Shown one piece after another: positions 33,657-42,061 of a DNA stretch of 64,000 bases. Position 1 is the first letter of the stretch. Every line of letters starts with the position of its first letter. A model generated the notes under the pieces. It was not told the origin of the DNA. It saw only the letters and a program-made list of their open reading frames with translations, and ran no database searches. The position numbers and the translations under genes are program-made. Origin of the DNA: Marinoscillum furvescens DSM 4134. GTDB taxonomy: Bacteria; Bacteroidota; Bacteroidia; Cytophagales; Cyclobacteriaceae. The stretch is taken from positions 124,001 to 188,000 of the forward strand of contig NZ_QREG01000003.1 of the NCBI RefSeq assembly GCF_003386095.1, read 5' to 3'.

Positions 33657-35815
33657 TCTTCAGTAACCAGATCCAGGTCTATCGTTCGTCGATCTATGTC
33701 TGTTTTTACCACTTTTACTGTAAGCTTGTCGCCCAGTGTGATGATTCGCTTGTTACGCTGGCCAATGATGCGGTAGTTTTTCTCATCAAAATCATAGTAA
33801 TCATCGGATAGGTCAGCCAGTCGGATCATGCCTTCACATTTGGTCTCGACTATTTCCACAAAAATACCCCACTCAGTGACTCCTGAAACGATTCCTTCGA
33901 ATTCCTCACCCAGCATGCTTTGCATAAACTCTACCTGCTTGTATTTGATAGAAGCGCGCTCTGCATCGGCAGCATTTTTCTCCCGCTCTGAGGAGTGTTG
34001 ACATTTCTTTTCTTCGGGCTCTACTTCCACGGGCTTACCTCCTTCCAGGTAATGCCATAGCAATCTATGGACCATTACATCCGGGTATCGGCGTATAGGC
34101 GAGGTGAAGTGTGTATAATGGTCAAACGCCAGTCCGAAGTGTGCTTTGGGCTCGGTGGTGTATTTGGCCTTGGCCATGGATCGGATCGCCAGCTGCTCCA
34201 GTACGTTTTGCTCTGGCTTGCCTTCGATCTCGTCCATGAGCTTATTGAGCCCTTGAGAAATATCGCCAGCAGTACTCATTTTGTGTCCAAACTTAGCTGC
34301 AAACTTGGCAAAGCCATCGAGCTTTTCCGGGTCAGGATTGTCATGTGTCCGGTAGACAAAGGTGTACTGACCATCGTCTCCTCGTCCCCATTTGAAAATA
34401 TGGGTGGCTACCTCTCTATTCGCCAGGAGCATAAACTCCTCGATCATCTTGTGGGCGTCTTTTCGCACTTTGGGCACCACTGCCAGTGGCTTTCCTTTTT
34501 CATCCAGCTTAAACTTCACCTCTGTGGTTTCAAAGTTTACCGCTCCATTTTTGAAGCGCTTGTCTTTGAGCTTATGGGCGATGTTGTTGAGCGTACGAAT
34601 TTCCCCTGCATAGTCCCCTTCACCTGTCTCTATCCGCTCTTGCGCTTCTTCATAAGTAAAGCGGCGATTTGAATGGATGATTGTCCGCCCAAACCACTTT
34701 TTCTTCACTTTCCCCGATTCGTCCATGATAAATACGGCGGAAAAAGTCAGCTTATCCTCATTGGGTCGTAAAGAACACAGCCCATTGGACAGCTTTTCAG
34801 GAAGCATCGGAATGGTACGATCCACAAGGTACACGGAAGTGGCGCGGGTAAGCGCTTCTTTCTCCAGCACACTGTTGGGTTGTACGTAGTGCGACACATC
34901 TGCAATGTGAACACCAATTTCATAGTCACCATTATCCAGCTGCTCTATGGAAAGAGCATCGTCAAAATCTTTGGCGTCTTCCGGATCAATGGTAAAAGTG
35001 GTAATGTTTCTAAAGTCTCGACGCTTTTTTAGGTCTTTCTCCGATATCTCGGTGGGAATTTGGGCTGCAGCCTGCTCCACTTTTTCAGGAAACTGAAACG
35101 GAAGGCCAAACTCTGCCATGATCGAGTGGATCTCGGCTTCATTTTCACCTGCTGCTCCCAGTACCATCGTTACTTCTCCCAGTGGGCTACGGTTTTTGGC
35201 ATTGTGCCAGTTGATGACCTTTACCATCACTTTATCGTTGTGCCTGGCTTTGCCTATTTTCTCAGGGTATACAAACACATCGAAATGCAGGTTACGGTTG
35301 TCAGGCACTACGAAGGAAAACTTTTCGGACACTTCGATACGTCCTACAAACTCCGTCTTGGACCGCTCCAGCAGCTCCACTACTTTGCCCTCCGGGCGAA
35401 AACCATCCATCGGTGGTTTGGTGACCTGTACTTTTACGATATCCTTATCGATGGCAAACTTGAGGTCGTCGGTTTTCACCCAGATGTCCTCTTCGTACTG
35501 CTCGCTGATGATGTAGGCAAATCGGGAGTTTACATGATCCACTCTACCAATCACCACATCCGGCTCGTGTGCACTGACAAACCTCCCGTCGGGAGCTTTG
35601 GTAATTGCACCTTTACTTTCCATCCCAAAGAGGATGTCTTTCAATGTTTCTTTGGATTTCTTGTCTCTCAAACCGAGCATTTTGATCAGCTGTCGGTAGC
35701 TAAATCGCTCACCAATTTTGTTGGCGAATATGGCTCGTGTTTGGTCTTTTATTCGTTTTACGTTGGTAGGCTTGCTCTTTGCCTTGCCTACCTTTTTCTT
35801 TTTTTTCTTACTCAT
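33653..35815 (-). CDS. rnr: ribonuclease R
   Basis: A 720-residue exoribonuclease. It opens with a Lys-rich tail and an HTH-like segment (FSYRQLIKMLGL), followed by cold-shock domains. The RNB catalytic core (about 255-580) has DPEDAKDFDDALS for Mg binding and FTSPIRRYPDVMVHR, and a C-terminal S1 domain spans about 630-715. It degrades structured RNA 3' to 5' and helps in stalled-ribosome quality control. First gene of an rnr-prenyltransferase-rhomboid operon. Confidence 0.96.
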   Translation of the reverse strand: MSKKKKKKVGKAKSKPTNVKRIKDQTRAIFANKIGERFSYRQLIKMLGLRDKKSKETLKDILFGMESKGAITKAPDGRFVSAHEPDVVIGRVDHVNSRFAYIISEQYEEDIWVKTDDLKFAIDKDIVKVQVTKPPMDGFRPEGKVVELLERSKTEFVGRIEVSEKFSFVVPDNRNLHFDVFVYPEKIGKARHNDKVMVKVINWHNAKNRSPLGEVTMVLGAAGENEAEIHSIMAEFGLPFQFPEKVEQAAAQIPTEISEKDLKKRRDFRNITTFTIDPEDAKDFDDALSIEQLDNGDYEIGVHIADVSHYVQPNSVLEKEALTRATSVYLVDRTIPMLPEKLSNGLCSLRPNEDKLTFSAVFIMDESGKVKKKWFGRTIIHSNRRFTYEEAQERIETGEGDYAGEIRTLNNIAHKLKDKRFKNGAVNFETTEVKFKLDEKGKPLAVVPKVRKDAHKMIEEFMLLANREVATHIFKWGRGDDGQYTFVYRTHDNPDPEKLDGFAKFAAKFGHKMSTAGDISQGLNKLMDEIEGKPEQNVLEQLAIRSMAKAKYTTEPKAHFGLAFDHYTHFTSPIRRYPDVMVHRLLWHYLEGGKPVEVEPEEKKCQHSSEREKNAADAERASIKYKQVEFMQSMLGEEFEGIVSGVTEWGIFVEIVETKCEGMIRLADLSDDYYDFDEKNYRIIGQRNKRIITLGDKLTVKVVKTDIDRRTIDLDLVTEE

Positions 35816-35824
35816 ACGTGAGTG

Positions 35825-36550
35825 TTATGTCACGATCGTGATTTTATCATCAGGCACGATCGGTAATGTTTTCATTTTTAAAAATAATTGAACGGTCGCT
35901 ATTACATCTCGTTGGCAATAGGCCGTGATACGCTCTAATCCGTCCTTTTCGTGATAATACACCTCATTGACCATAGAGCCATCTAAGTCTGACTTACTGG
36001 AGGGTATCTCAAAAATCGTGGTAAGGAGATCTAAAGAAGTGTAGTTTTTGCGGTCGCCAAATTTCCACATCTCCAGTGTGTCCAGGAAATTGACCTCCCA
36101 GGGTTTCTTGCCCGAGTTGTCCAGGACGTAAGGAAGTTTGATGCCATTGATCAGCATTCTCCGGCTAAGGTACGGAAAATCAAACTCCTTTCCATTGTGC
36201 GCACACATTCTTAGGTTTTCCGGGTCAAATTTAGTTTCCAGAAAGTCTTTCACTTCTGATAACAAATGAAACTCATCATGGTTGGAAAATGATTTAATTC
36301 GTAAGGCGAGCTGCCGGTCTGAGTCTTCGTGCAAGATGCCGAAAGCCACAGTGATCACCTTGCCAAACTCCGCATAGATACCTGCTTTCTGGCCATAGAG
36401 TTCCTCTGGAGTAGCCCCTTCGTCATTACGAAAAAATCCAGCCTTTCGCTCCCAGTGTTTTTGCAGATCGGCATGAAGGTTTTGGTATTCGCTGGTGTGA
36501 GCAACTGTTTCTATATCCAAAAACAGCAAATTTCTTAGCTGGTAGTTCAT
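35825..36550 (-). CDS. predicted 3'-5' exonuclease of the PolB-exonuclease-like family
   Basis: A 241-residue protein from ATG at 36550 (MNYQLRNLLF). DEDD-type residues: FLDIETV near residue 11, CAHNGKEFDFPYLSRRM near residue 125, and YCQRDVIATVQLF near residue 215. The pattern fits the stand-alone DNA_pol_B_exo2-like proteins. It would degrade single-stranded DNA or RNA ends with two metal ions. A longer frame upstream to 36628 has no conserved residues. Lies 9 bp downstream of rnr's start-side neighbour in the same direction; possibly co-transcribed. Confidence 0.88.
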   Translation of the reverse strand: MNYQLRNLLFLDIETVAHTSEYQNLHADLQKHWERKAGFFRNDEGATPEELYGQKAGIYAEFGKVITVAFGILHEDSDRQLALRIKSFSNHDEFHLLSEVKDFLETKFDPENLRMCAHNGKEFDFPYLSRRMLINGIKLPYVLDNSGKKPWEVNFLDTLEMWKFGDRKNYTSLDLLTTIFEIPSSKSDLDGSMVNEVYYHEKDGLERITAYCQRDVIATVQLFLKMKTLPIVPDDKITIVT

Positions 36551-36692
36551 GGTTAGGCAATGTAGAGGTGTATGAGTGCCAAAGATCATCTGGCTCGGAG
36601 TAGAACCATCGCAACCGCTCTTTGACAACTACAAATTAATCATTCAGAACTTTTCAACGTAACAAAAGAAGGGAAAGCTTGCTTGCAGTGCA

Positions 36693-37088
36693 CTACTGGT
36701 GAAGCACGCCCTGCATGCCCAGCTCTTTGATAAAGGAGAGGTTATCCTGTATGATTGTCTCGGGCACAAATATATATTTCTTATCATACAATTGCCCTTT
36801 GATAAAAAAACTAACCCAGTATTCGTTGTTTAGATGAAATACCTGCTGATCAATGGGCTCAATCAGCGCATATTCTCCTGGCTCTATTTGCGGAATCATG
36901 TGCCGAAGCACGGAAGTTTTTTGCTCCTTACCACCTTTTTTTCCATACCCTTTGCTGGTGACCATCACGGTGTCTAGCTGCTCCTGGTGCCTGTTGAGCA
37001 AGTACACCTGCCACATATCTTTTTCTTCGTTTTTGGCGATTGTTACGAATACATTTTCTATCTGCGGAAATTCTATATCTTTTTTCAT
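36693..37088 (-). CDS. conserved small cytoplasmic protein of unknown function
   Basis: A 131-residue soluble protein with VFVTIAKNEEKDMWQVYLLNR at the start and a strongly charged GYGKKGGKEQKTS loop. It also has an immunoglobulin-like series of strands and the ending KYIFVPETIIQDNLSFI. No signal, no metal motif, no family I can name. It lies 12 bp downstream of lipB in the same direction, so it is in the manA-lipB operon. Function unknown. Confidence 0.75.
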   Translation of the reverse strand: MKKDIEFPQIENVFVTIAKNEEKDMWQVYLLNRHQEQLDTVMVTSKGYGKKGGKEQKTSVLRHMIPQIEPGEYALIEPIDQQVFHLNNEYWVSFFIKGQLYDKKYIFVPETIIQDNLSFIKELGMQGVLHQ

Positions 37089-37100
37089 AATCAGCTTTTA

Positions 37101-37820
37101 TCAGTCATTCACAAGCTCCATCTCAAACAGGTCTGCCAGATGTTTTTTCAGCTTTTCTTCCACTTCGCTCATTTTGGGTGCATGGCCCAGCTCCAGGTGT
37201 AGTGAGGTGACGGCTTTGTCATCAATACCACACGGCACAATATTTCCAAAGTAATTGATGTCTGCATTTACGTTGAAGGCAAAACCGTGCATGGTCACCC
37301 AACGGCTAGACTTTACACCCAGCGCACATATTTTTCGTGCTTTAGCATCATCATCACCGTCTATCCACACCCCGGTGAGCCCGTCCACTCGCCCCGATAC
37401 CACTCCATAGTCTGAAAGGGTCCTGATTACAGCCTCTTCCAAATACCGAAGGTACTTATGGATATCTGTAAAGAAATTATCCAGATCCAATATTGGATAG
37501 CCCACAATTTGTCCTGGACCGTGATAGGTAATGTCTCCCCCACGATTGATCTTGTAATAGGTGGCCTGCTTTTCTTCCAGTCCCTTTTCGTCCAGCAAAA
37601 GGTGCTCAGGCTTTCCGCTTTTACCAAGGGTGTAGACATGAGGGTGCTCACAGAAAATCAGGTAATTTTCTGTGGGCACCTGCTCCTCCTCGGGTAATTT
37701 CCTGTTAGAAATCTTTCGGGCTACAGTCTCTCCAAAGAGTGCTTCCTGATAGTCCCAGGCTTCCTGATAGTCCTTCAGGCCAAGGTGGATAAACTTCGTT
37801 TGCTTGTTTTTAGAATTCAA
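37101..37820 (-). CDS. lipB: octanoyl-[acyl-carrier-protein]:protein octanoyltransferase
   Basis: A 239-residue cytoplasmic enzyme that moves octanoyl groups from ACP to lipoyl domains. Motifs: RGGDITYHGPGQIVGYPI (about 92-110), catalytic Lys in ALGVKSSRWVTMHGFA, and catalytic Cys in NIVPCGI. The start is a TTG placed directly after the manA TAA with no ATG nearby before the first conserved strand, so translational re-initiation is expected. Confidence 0.95.
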   Translation of the reverse strand: MNSKNKQTKFIHLGLKDYQEAWDYQEALFGETVARKISNRKLPEEEQVPTENYLIFCEHPHVYTLGKSGKPEHLLLDEKGLEEKQATYYKINRGGDITYHGPGQIVGYPILDLDNFFTDIHKYLRYLEEAVIRTLSDYGVVSGRVDGLTGVWIDGDDDAKARKICALGVKSSRWVTMHGFAFNVNADINYFGNIVPCGIDDKAVTSLHLELGHAPKMSEVEEKLKKHLADLFEMELVND

Positions 37821-38801
37821 TTATTTGCCGATATATGACTCCAACAGCGTCACGCCACCTGAAGTTTCAATTTGATACTTTTCTATACTGGCTGGCACCA
37901 ATACTACGTCCCCCATGGCAAGACTTTCCTTACCTCCATCAAAAGCTACTGTAGCTTTTCCGTCCAGGCAGATGTAAATTTTGAAGCAATCCAGGCCTGA
38001 GTGATCCACAGCAAAGTTTTCTGTAAGGTGAAGCTTGTTGGTGGAAAAGTACTGACACGAAACGATGCCCACACGCTCATCTTGTTTGTCAAGGTATGGG
38101 GTTTTGTACTGGTCATATTTTTTATAATCGATGGCGTCCAGAGATTCTTCCAGATGGAGCTCTCGTTTGTTGCCCTCAGCATCCGTACGGTCGAAATCAT
38201 AAATACGGTAGGTCACATCAGAGGTTTGCTGAATTTCGGCTAGCAAGAGTCCTTTACCAATGGTATGTACTCTTCCCGCAGGCAAGAAAAACACATCGCC
38301 AGCATTGGCTTCTTCACGGTTTAGGATATCATTGAGCTTGCCTTCATCGAAGTATTTTTTATAGCTCTCTTTATCCAGGTCTTGATTGAAGCCACTGATT
38401 AGGGTAGCACCTTCGTCCGCCTGCATGATGTACCACATTTCGGTTTTGCCGAAAGAATTATGGCGCTTTTGTGCGAGCTCGTCATCTGGATGCACCTGAA
38501 TGGACAAGTCATCCGCAGCATCTATAAATTTGATGAGTAAAGGAAACTCCTCTCCGTAGGTGGAATGGATGCGCTCACCCAGCAGCTCTTTAGGCGATGC
38601 AGCAATCACATCAGTAAGCAACTTGCCAGCGAGTTCTCCATTGGTTACTTCAGATATATTGCCTTTTACCCCAGACAGTTCCCATGTCTCTCCACAGTTG
38701 GGCAATGGCGAAAAATCTTTACCCAAGATCGACTTAATCTTTTGTCCTCCCCAGATCTTATCTTTAAAAATGGTTTTAAATTTCAGTGGATATAAACCCA
38801 T
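37821..38801 (-). CDS. manA: mannose-6-phosphate isomerase, class I
   Basis: A 326-residue cupin-type zinc enzyme of the short (about 320 residue) form. Zinc ligands sit in IQVHPDDELA (Gln, His, Glu) and GRVHTIGKG, and TSDVTYRIYDFDR is the usual C-terminal signature. It interconverts mannose 6-phosphate and fructose 6-phosphate, feeding GDP-mannose and exopolysaccharide synthesis or mannose use. It is divergent from the YraN-like gene, ATGs 17 bp apart, and leads a manA-lipB-small-protein operon. Confidence 0.94.
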   Translation of the reverse strand: MGLYPLKFKTIFKDKIWGGQKIKSILGKDFSPLPNCGETWELSGVKGNISEVTNGELAGKLLTDVIAASPKELLGERIHSTYGEEFPLLIKFIDAADDLSIQVHPDDELAQKRHNSFGKTEMWYIMQADEGATLISGFNQDLDKESYKKYFDEGKLNDILNREEANAGDVFFLPAGRVHTIGKGLLLAEIQQTSDVTYRIYDFDRTDAEGNKRELHLEESLDAIDYKKYDQYKTPYLDKQDERVGIVSCQYFSTNKLHLTENFAVDHSGLDCFKIYICLDGKATVAFDGGKESLAMGDVVLVPASIEKYQIETSGGVTLLESYIGK

Positions 38802-38818
38802 GGTTTTGGTGTGGTTTT

Positions 38819-39163
38819 ATGGTGGATACTAAAAATAAAGGCAAATATGGCGAAGATTTGGCGGTTTCTTACCTGAGAAGGAAGGGTTTTGAGATCATCG
38901 AACGAAACTACCGCCACAGAAGGGGAGAGATAGACCTGATCGGTCTTTGGGACAACACCATCCTGGTGTTTTTTGAAGTAAAACTCCGAAAGGATACCAA
39001 CTACGGAGACCCAGAAACTTTTGTAAGTAGGCGCCAAATCAAACAGATCATTGATACCGCTGAGGAGTATATCTACGGCATCAACTGGCACAAGGACATT
39101 CGTTTTGACATCATTGCGATAGGCAATGGACAGATCGAGCACATCGAAGATGCTTTTTATTGA
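38819..39163 (+). CDS. YraN-like nuclease-fold protein (UPF0102)
   Basis: A 114-residue protein from ATG at 38819. The Holliday-junction-resolvase-like fold is marked by GKYGEDLAVSYLRRKGF, RRGEIDLIG (Asp/Glu active site) and VFFEVKLRK. Function in the family is not established; it may process DNA ends. The upstream ATG at 38786 overlaps the manA start and adds only 11 residues. Divergent from manA. Confidence 0.9.
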   Translation: MVDTKNKGKYGEDLAVSYLRRKGFEIIERNYRHRRGEIDLIGLWDNTILVFFEVKLRKDTNYGDPETFVSRRQIKQIIDTAEEYIYGINWHKDIRFDIIAIGNGQIEHIEDAFY

Positions 39164-39206
39164 AATCACGGAACCATTTCGGGTTATAAATAGTAATTCT
39201 ATTAGA

Positions 39207-39224
39207 TTATAATTAATATTATAA
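39207..39224 (+). promoter_or_regulatory. palindromic operator candidate before the AbrB-Doc pair
   Basis: TTATAATTAATATTATAA has perfect 7-bp arms (TTATAAT/ATTATAA) around TAAT and ends 1 bp before the antitoxin ATG. AbrB-type antitoxins usually bind AT-rich palindromes at their own promoters, so autoregulation is likely but not shown. Confidence 0.5.
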
Positions 39225-39225
39225 C

Positions 39226-39450
39226 ATGGAAAAAGTTAAGGTAACGACAGTAGGATCTTCAGTTGGAATCGTTTTGCCAAAATCCATTCAAGCTAAACTG
39301 CGAGTAAATAAAGGTGATACCATCACTTTCATAGAAACCGAAAAAGGCATAGAAATCACCGCTTACGATTCGGAATTTGAAGAACAAATGGATGTAGCTC
39401 GGAAGGTCATGGATCAATACCGGAATGCTCTTGGAGAGTTGGCAAAATGA
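39226..39450 (+). CDS. AbrB/MazE-type antitoxin
   Basis: A 74-residue protein with the swapped-hairpin DNA-binding fold: VTTVGSSVGIVLPKSIQAKL then VNKGDTITFIETEKG. The C-terminal acidic helix (about residues 50-74) probably binds the toxin. The adjacent toxin is Doc-like, whereas Doc usually pairs with Phd, so the antitoxin type is atypical. The toxin gene starts 4 bp before its stop. Confidence 0.9.
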   Translation: MEKVKVTTVGSSVGIVLPKSIQAKLRVNKGDTITFIETEKGIEITAYDSEFEEQMDVARKVMDQYRNALGELAK

Positions 39451-39845
39451 AGGAGCCCAAGTGGATTAATGAAAAAACAGTTTTAGCAATACACCATGAA
39501 CAAATAGCTATTCATGGTCGACTTTCAGGCATCAGAGATGAGGGACTAATGCTTTCCGCATTGGAGCGCCCGAAGAATTTATTTTTCTATGAAAATGCAG
39601 ATATCCTAAGGTGTGCTGCAGCCTATACCTTCGGACTTGTACGAAATCATGCCTTTCAGGATGGCAATAAACGAACAGGCTTCATTGTGGGTGTAGCGTT
39701 TCTCCTACTGAACGGTTACAAGTTTAGTGCAGCCGAACCGGATGTAGTGCTTAAAATAAGCAGTTTAGCAGCTGGTGAACTCACGGAAGCTGAGCTTTTA
39801 GATTGGATTAGCGCACACAGTACATTGCATACTAAACCTTCTTAA
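39447..39845 (+). CDS. Doc-like Fic-fold toxin (death-on-curing family)
   Basis: A 132-residue Fic/Doc protein. The active loop HAFQDGNKRTG (His68 to Gly) matches the Doc variant, DGNKR rather than the G-N-G-R of Fic AMPylases. P1 Doc phosphorylates EF-Tu and stalls translation, so growth arrest is expected. Overlaps the AbrB-type antitoxin gene by 4 bp. The 3' end overlaps the next convergent gene by 14 bp. Confidence 0.9.
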   Translation: MKEPKWINEKTVLAIHHEQIAIHGRLSGIRDEGLMLSALERPKNLFFYENADILRCAAAYTFGLVRNHAFQDGNKRTGFIVGVAFLLLNGYKFSAAEPDVVLKISSLAAGELTEAELLDWISAHSTLHTKPS

Positions 39846-40272
39846 CCTTCACCTTCTTTTTCAAATACCTGACCACCGCATCATATTCCGTGTTTTCCCG
39901 ATTTGAGAGCTTGAGGATTTTCTTTTTGGTATATAGAATTTTCACTTCGCGAAATTCTCCATTTTTTGTGGCTATCACTTCCTCTCTGTATCCCAAAATA
40001 TCAGGAACTTTCACCTCTACTTTCAGCCGGGATATCGGATAAAATATCTGAAGTTTATTGTCTCCAAGCTTCACAATCTTGATAGCTCCCAGCAGCTTCC
40101 CGAGCACTACCAGCCCGATCACAAGCACTACCGGAGCCAATATGAGCTTTACAATAAAGTAGCTTTCTGATGACAACAAACTGTCTAGCAGCACGAAAAA
40201 TGACCCGAAAATCAGGATCAAAAAAATCGTTAGCGCCGTAAGCGTATTGGTTTTTGGTTTAGAAACGATCAT
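39832..40272 (-). CDS. two-helix membrane protein with PH-like domain
   Basis: A 146-residue protein with two transmembrane helices near residues 12-32 and 40-62 (LTIFLILIFGSFFVLL and LAPVVLVIGLVVLGKLLG). A soluble beta-rich part follows (IKIVKLGDNKLQIFYPISR), ending in a Lys-rich tail. The layout resembles PH-like (bPH) or DUF304-type proteins. It is 4 bp overlapping with the GNAT gene upstream, so part of a purM-GNAT-membrane operon. Function unknown. Confidence 0.65.
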   Translation of the reverse strand: MIVSKPKTNTLTALTIFLILIFGSFFVLLDSLLSSESYFIVKLILAPVVLVIGLVVLGKLLGAIKIVKLGDNKLQIFYPISRLKVEVKVPDILGYREEVIATKNGEFREVKILYTKKKILKLSNRENTEYDAVVRYLKKKVKVKKV

Positions 40273-40856
40273 TTATAGGAACTTACTCTTTCCATTAAAC
40301 CAGCCTTCACTGCCGGCCATTCATATTTTAAAACACTGTAGTAAACGGTATCTCTACGTCGGCCAGCTTTCACGATTCGATTGCTACGAAGTGTCCCCTC
40401 TTCTTTGGCTCCCAACTTTGCGATGGCACGTCGAGATCGGACATTGCGTGCGTCTGTTTTAAACTCCACCCGCTCAAACCCCAATGTTTCAAAGGCATGC
40501 GTCATGAGTAACAACTTACTGTTTGGGTTCACTTCCGAGCCATGAAAAGCTGCCCCATACCACGTGCCGCCTATTTCTACCACCTTGTTTGGCTCATCAA
40601 TGTTGAGATAGGATGACACGCCTACATACTCCTCTCGGACTTTGTGAAAAATCTTGTAGGTGAGCCATTTGCCCTGTGACCTCAGATCCAACCTACTGTC
40701 CATCCAGCTGGCAAATGCTGCTTCTTCACTCAGGTCGTATGGAAAAAATTCCCAAAGCGATTGGTCTTTCGCCAGGTGAGCTAGTAGTTTCCACTCTCCC
40801 AACTCCAGTGGTGTAAGCAGGAGCACCTCATTTTCCAGCTTTGTAAAAGGCAGCAT
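40269..40856 (-). CDS. GNAT-family acetyltransferase, RimJ/RimL-like
   Basis: A 195-residue protein with the GNAT fold: the Q/R-x-x-G/A-type acetyl-CoA region is represented by TDARNVRSRRAIAKLGAKEEG (residues near 138-158), and VEIGGTWYGAAFHGSEVNP is typical of the RimJ/RimL group. It may acetylate a ribosomal protein N-terminus or another amine; substrate unknown. 4 bp downstream of purM. Confidence 0.9.
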   Translation of the reverse strand: MLPFTKLENEVLLLTPLELGEWKLLAHLAKDQSLWEFFPYDLSEEAAFASWMDSRLDLRSQGKWLTYKIFHKVREEYVGVSSYLNIDEPNKVVEIGGTWYGAAFHGSEVNPNSKLLLMTHAFETLGFERVEFKTDARNVRSRRAIAKLGAKEEGTLRSNRIVKAGRRRDTVYYSVLKYEWPAVKAGLMERVSSYK

Positions 40857-40860
40857 CTTC

Positions 40861-42027
40861 CTAGTGATAGGTGTATGTTCCTGATGGCGCCACGATCTCC
40901 ACTTCCTTTTGGTCGGCAGCCTCTACCCGGCCTACCACCTGAGCATCCACATTGAAAGCCCTGGAGATGGCTATCACCTCCTCAGCATAAGCTTCTGGCA
41001 AATACACCTCGAACCGATGCCCCATGTTGAACACCTGATACATCTCTTTCCAATCTGTGCCACTCTGCTCGTGGATCAGCTGAAATAATGGCGGAATTTC
41101 AAATAGGTTATCCTTGATGATCTTCAGGTTTTCTACAAAGTGTAGCACTTTAGTCTGAGCACCACCGCTGCAATGCACCATTCCATTGATTTTACCCGGC
41201 ATTTCTTCGAGTAGCTTTTTCACGATAGGCGCATAAGTACGAGTGGGACTTAGCACAAGTTTTCCTGCATCTAGTGGACTTCCCTCCACCTCATCGGTGA
41301 GTTTTTTACTACCCGAAAAGACCAATTCTTCGGCCACTGCCGGATCATAAGCTTCACGGTATTTAGCCCGATATTCCATATCGAACACATCATGACGTGC
41401 TGAGGTCAGGCCATTGCTACCCATTCCTCCATTGTACTCAGACTCGTAGCTCGCCTGGCCATAAGATGCCAAACCGACAATCACATCACCTGGACGAATG
41501 GTGTCATTGCTGATCACCTCTTTTCGCTTCATGCGGGCCGTCACGGTAGAGTCTACTATAATAGTACGTACCAAATCTCCCACATCGGCTGTTTCCCCAC
41601 CTGTGGAAATAATATCAATACCCTGATCCCGAAGCATCTGAAGGACTTCCTCGGTGCCATTGATGATGGCGGAAATCACTTCGCCGGGGATTAGGTTTTT
41701 GTTTCTGCCTATAGTGGATGACAACAAGATATTTTCGGTACATCCCACGCACAAGAGATCATCCGTATTCATAATGACGGCATCCTGAGCTATGCCTTTC
41801 CACACGGAAAGGTCCCCGGTTTCTTTCCAATACATGTAAGCGAGCGAAGATTTCGTGCCTGCTCCATCGGCATGCATAATGGCACAATATTCCTCATCAC
41901 GCGTAAGCAAGTCAGGTACAATTTTGCAAAAAGCCTTCGGGAAAAGCCCTTTATCTACATTTTTGATGGCCGCATGCACATCGTCTTTGGTGGCAGAAAC
42001 TCCTCGTTGAGCGTATCGATCAGACAT
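40861..42027 (-). CDS. purM: AIR synthetase (phosphoribosylformylglycinamidine cyclo-ligase)
   Basis: A 388-residue protein from ATG at 42027 (MSDRYAQRGVSATKDDV), the standard start for the Bacteroidota form; an upstream in-frame ATG adds seven residues. It makes AIR in purine biosynthesis using ATP. Signature regions: HADGAGTKSS near residue 55, STGGETADVGD near residue 137, and HCSGGAQTKVLHF near residue 285. Slightly longer than E. coli PurM. Followed by GNAT and membrane genes in the same direction. Confidence 0.93.
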   Translation of the reverse strand: MSDRYAQRGVSATKDDVHAAIKNVDKGLFPKAFCKIVPDLLTRDEEYCAIMHADGAGTKSSLAYMYWKETGDLSVWKGIAQDAVIMNTDDLLCVGCTENILLSSTIGRNKNLIPGEVISAIINGTEEVLQMLRDQGIDIISTGGETADVGDLVRTIIVDSTVTARMKRKEVISNDTIRPGDVIVGLASYGQASYESEYNGGMGSNGLTSARHDVFDMEYRAKYREAYDPAVAEELVFSGSKKLTDEVEGSPLDAGKLVLSPTRTYAPIVKKLLEEMPGKINGMVHCSGGAQTKVLHFVENLKIIKDNLFEIPPLFQLIHEQSGTDWKEMYQVFNMGHRFEVYLPEAYAEEVIAISRAFNVDAQVVGRVEAADQKEVEIVAPSGTYTYH

Positions 42028-42061
42028 GAATTGGTATTTTTTTGGCAAAGAAAGTCAAAAA

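Noticed and set aside
35060-35821. Long open frame antisense to rnr (plus strand, 253 codons)
   Set aside because: Shadow frame opposite a well-conserved gene; no domain or signal.
36540-36640. A GGTTCTACTCC stretch on the minus strand resembling a tRNA T-arm upstream of the exonuclease gene
   Set aside because: The T-stem does not pair properly and no acceptor stem, D-arm or anticodon arm can be formed from the surrounding sequence, so there is no tRNA gene here; at most a chance or decayed fragment.
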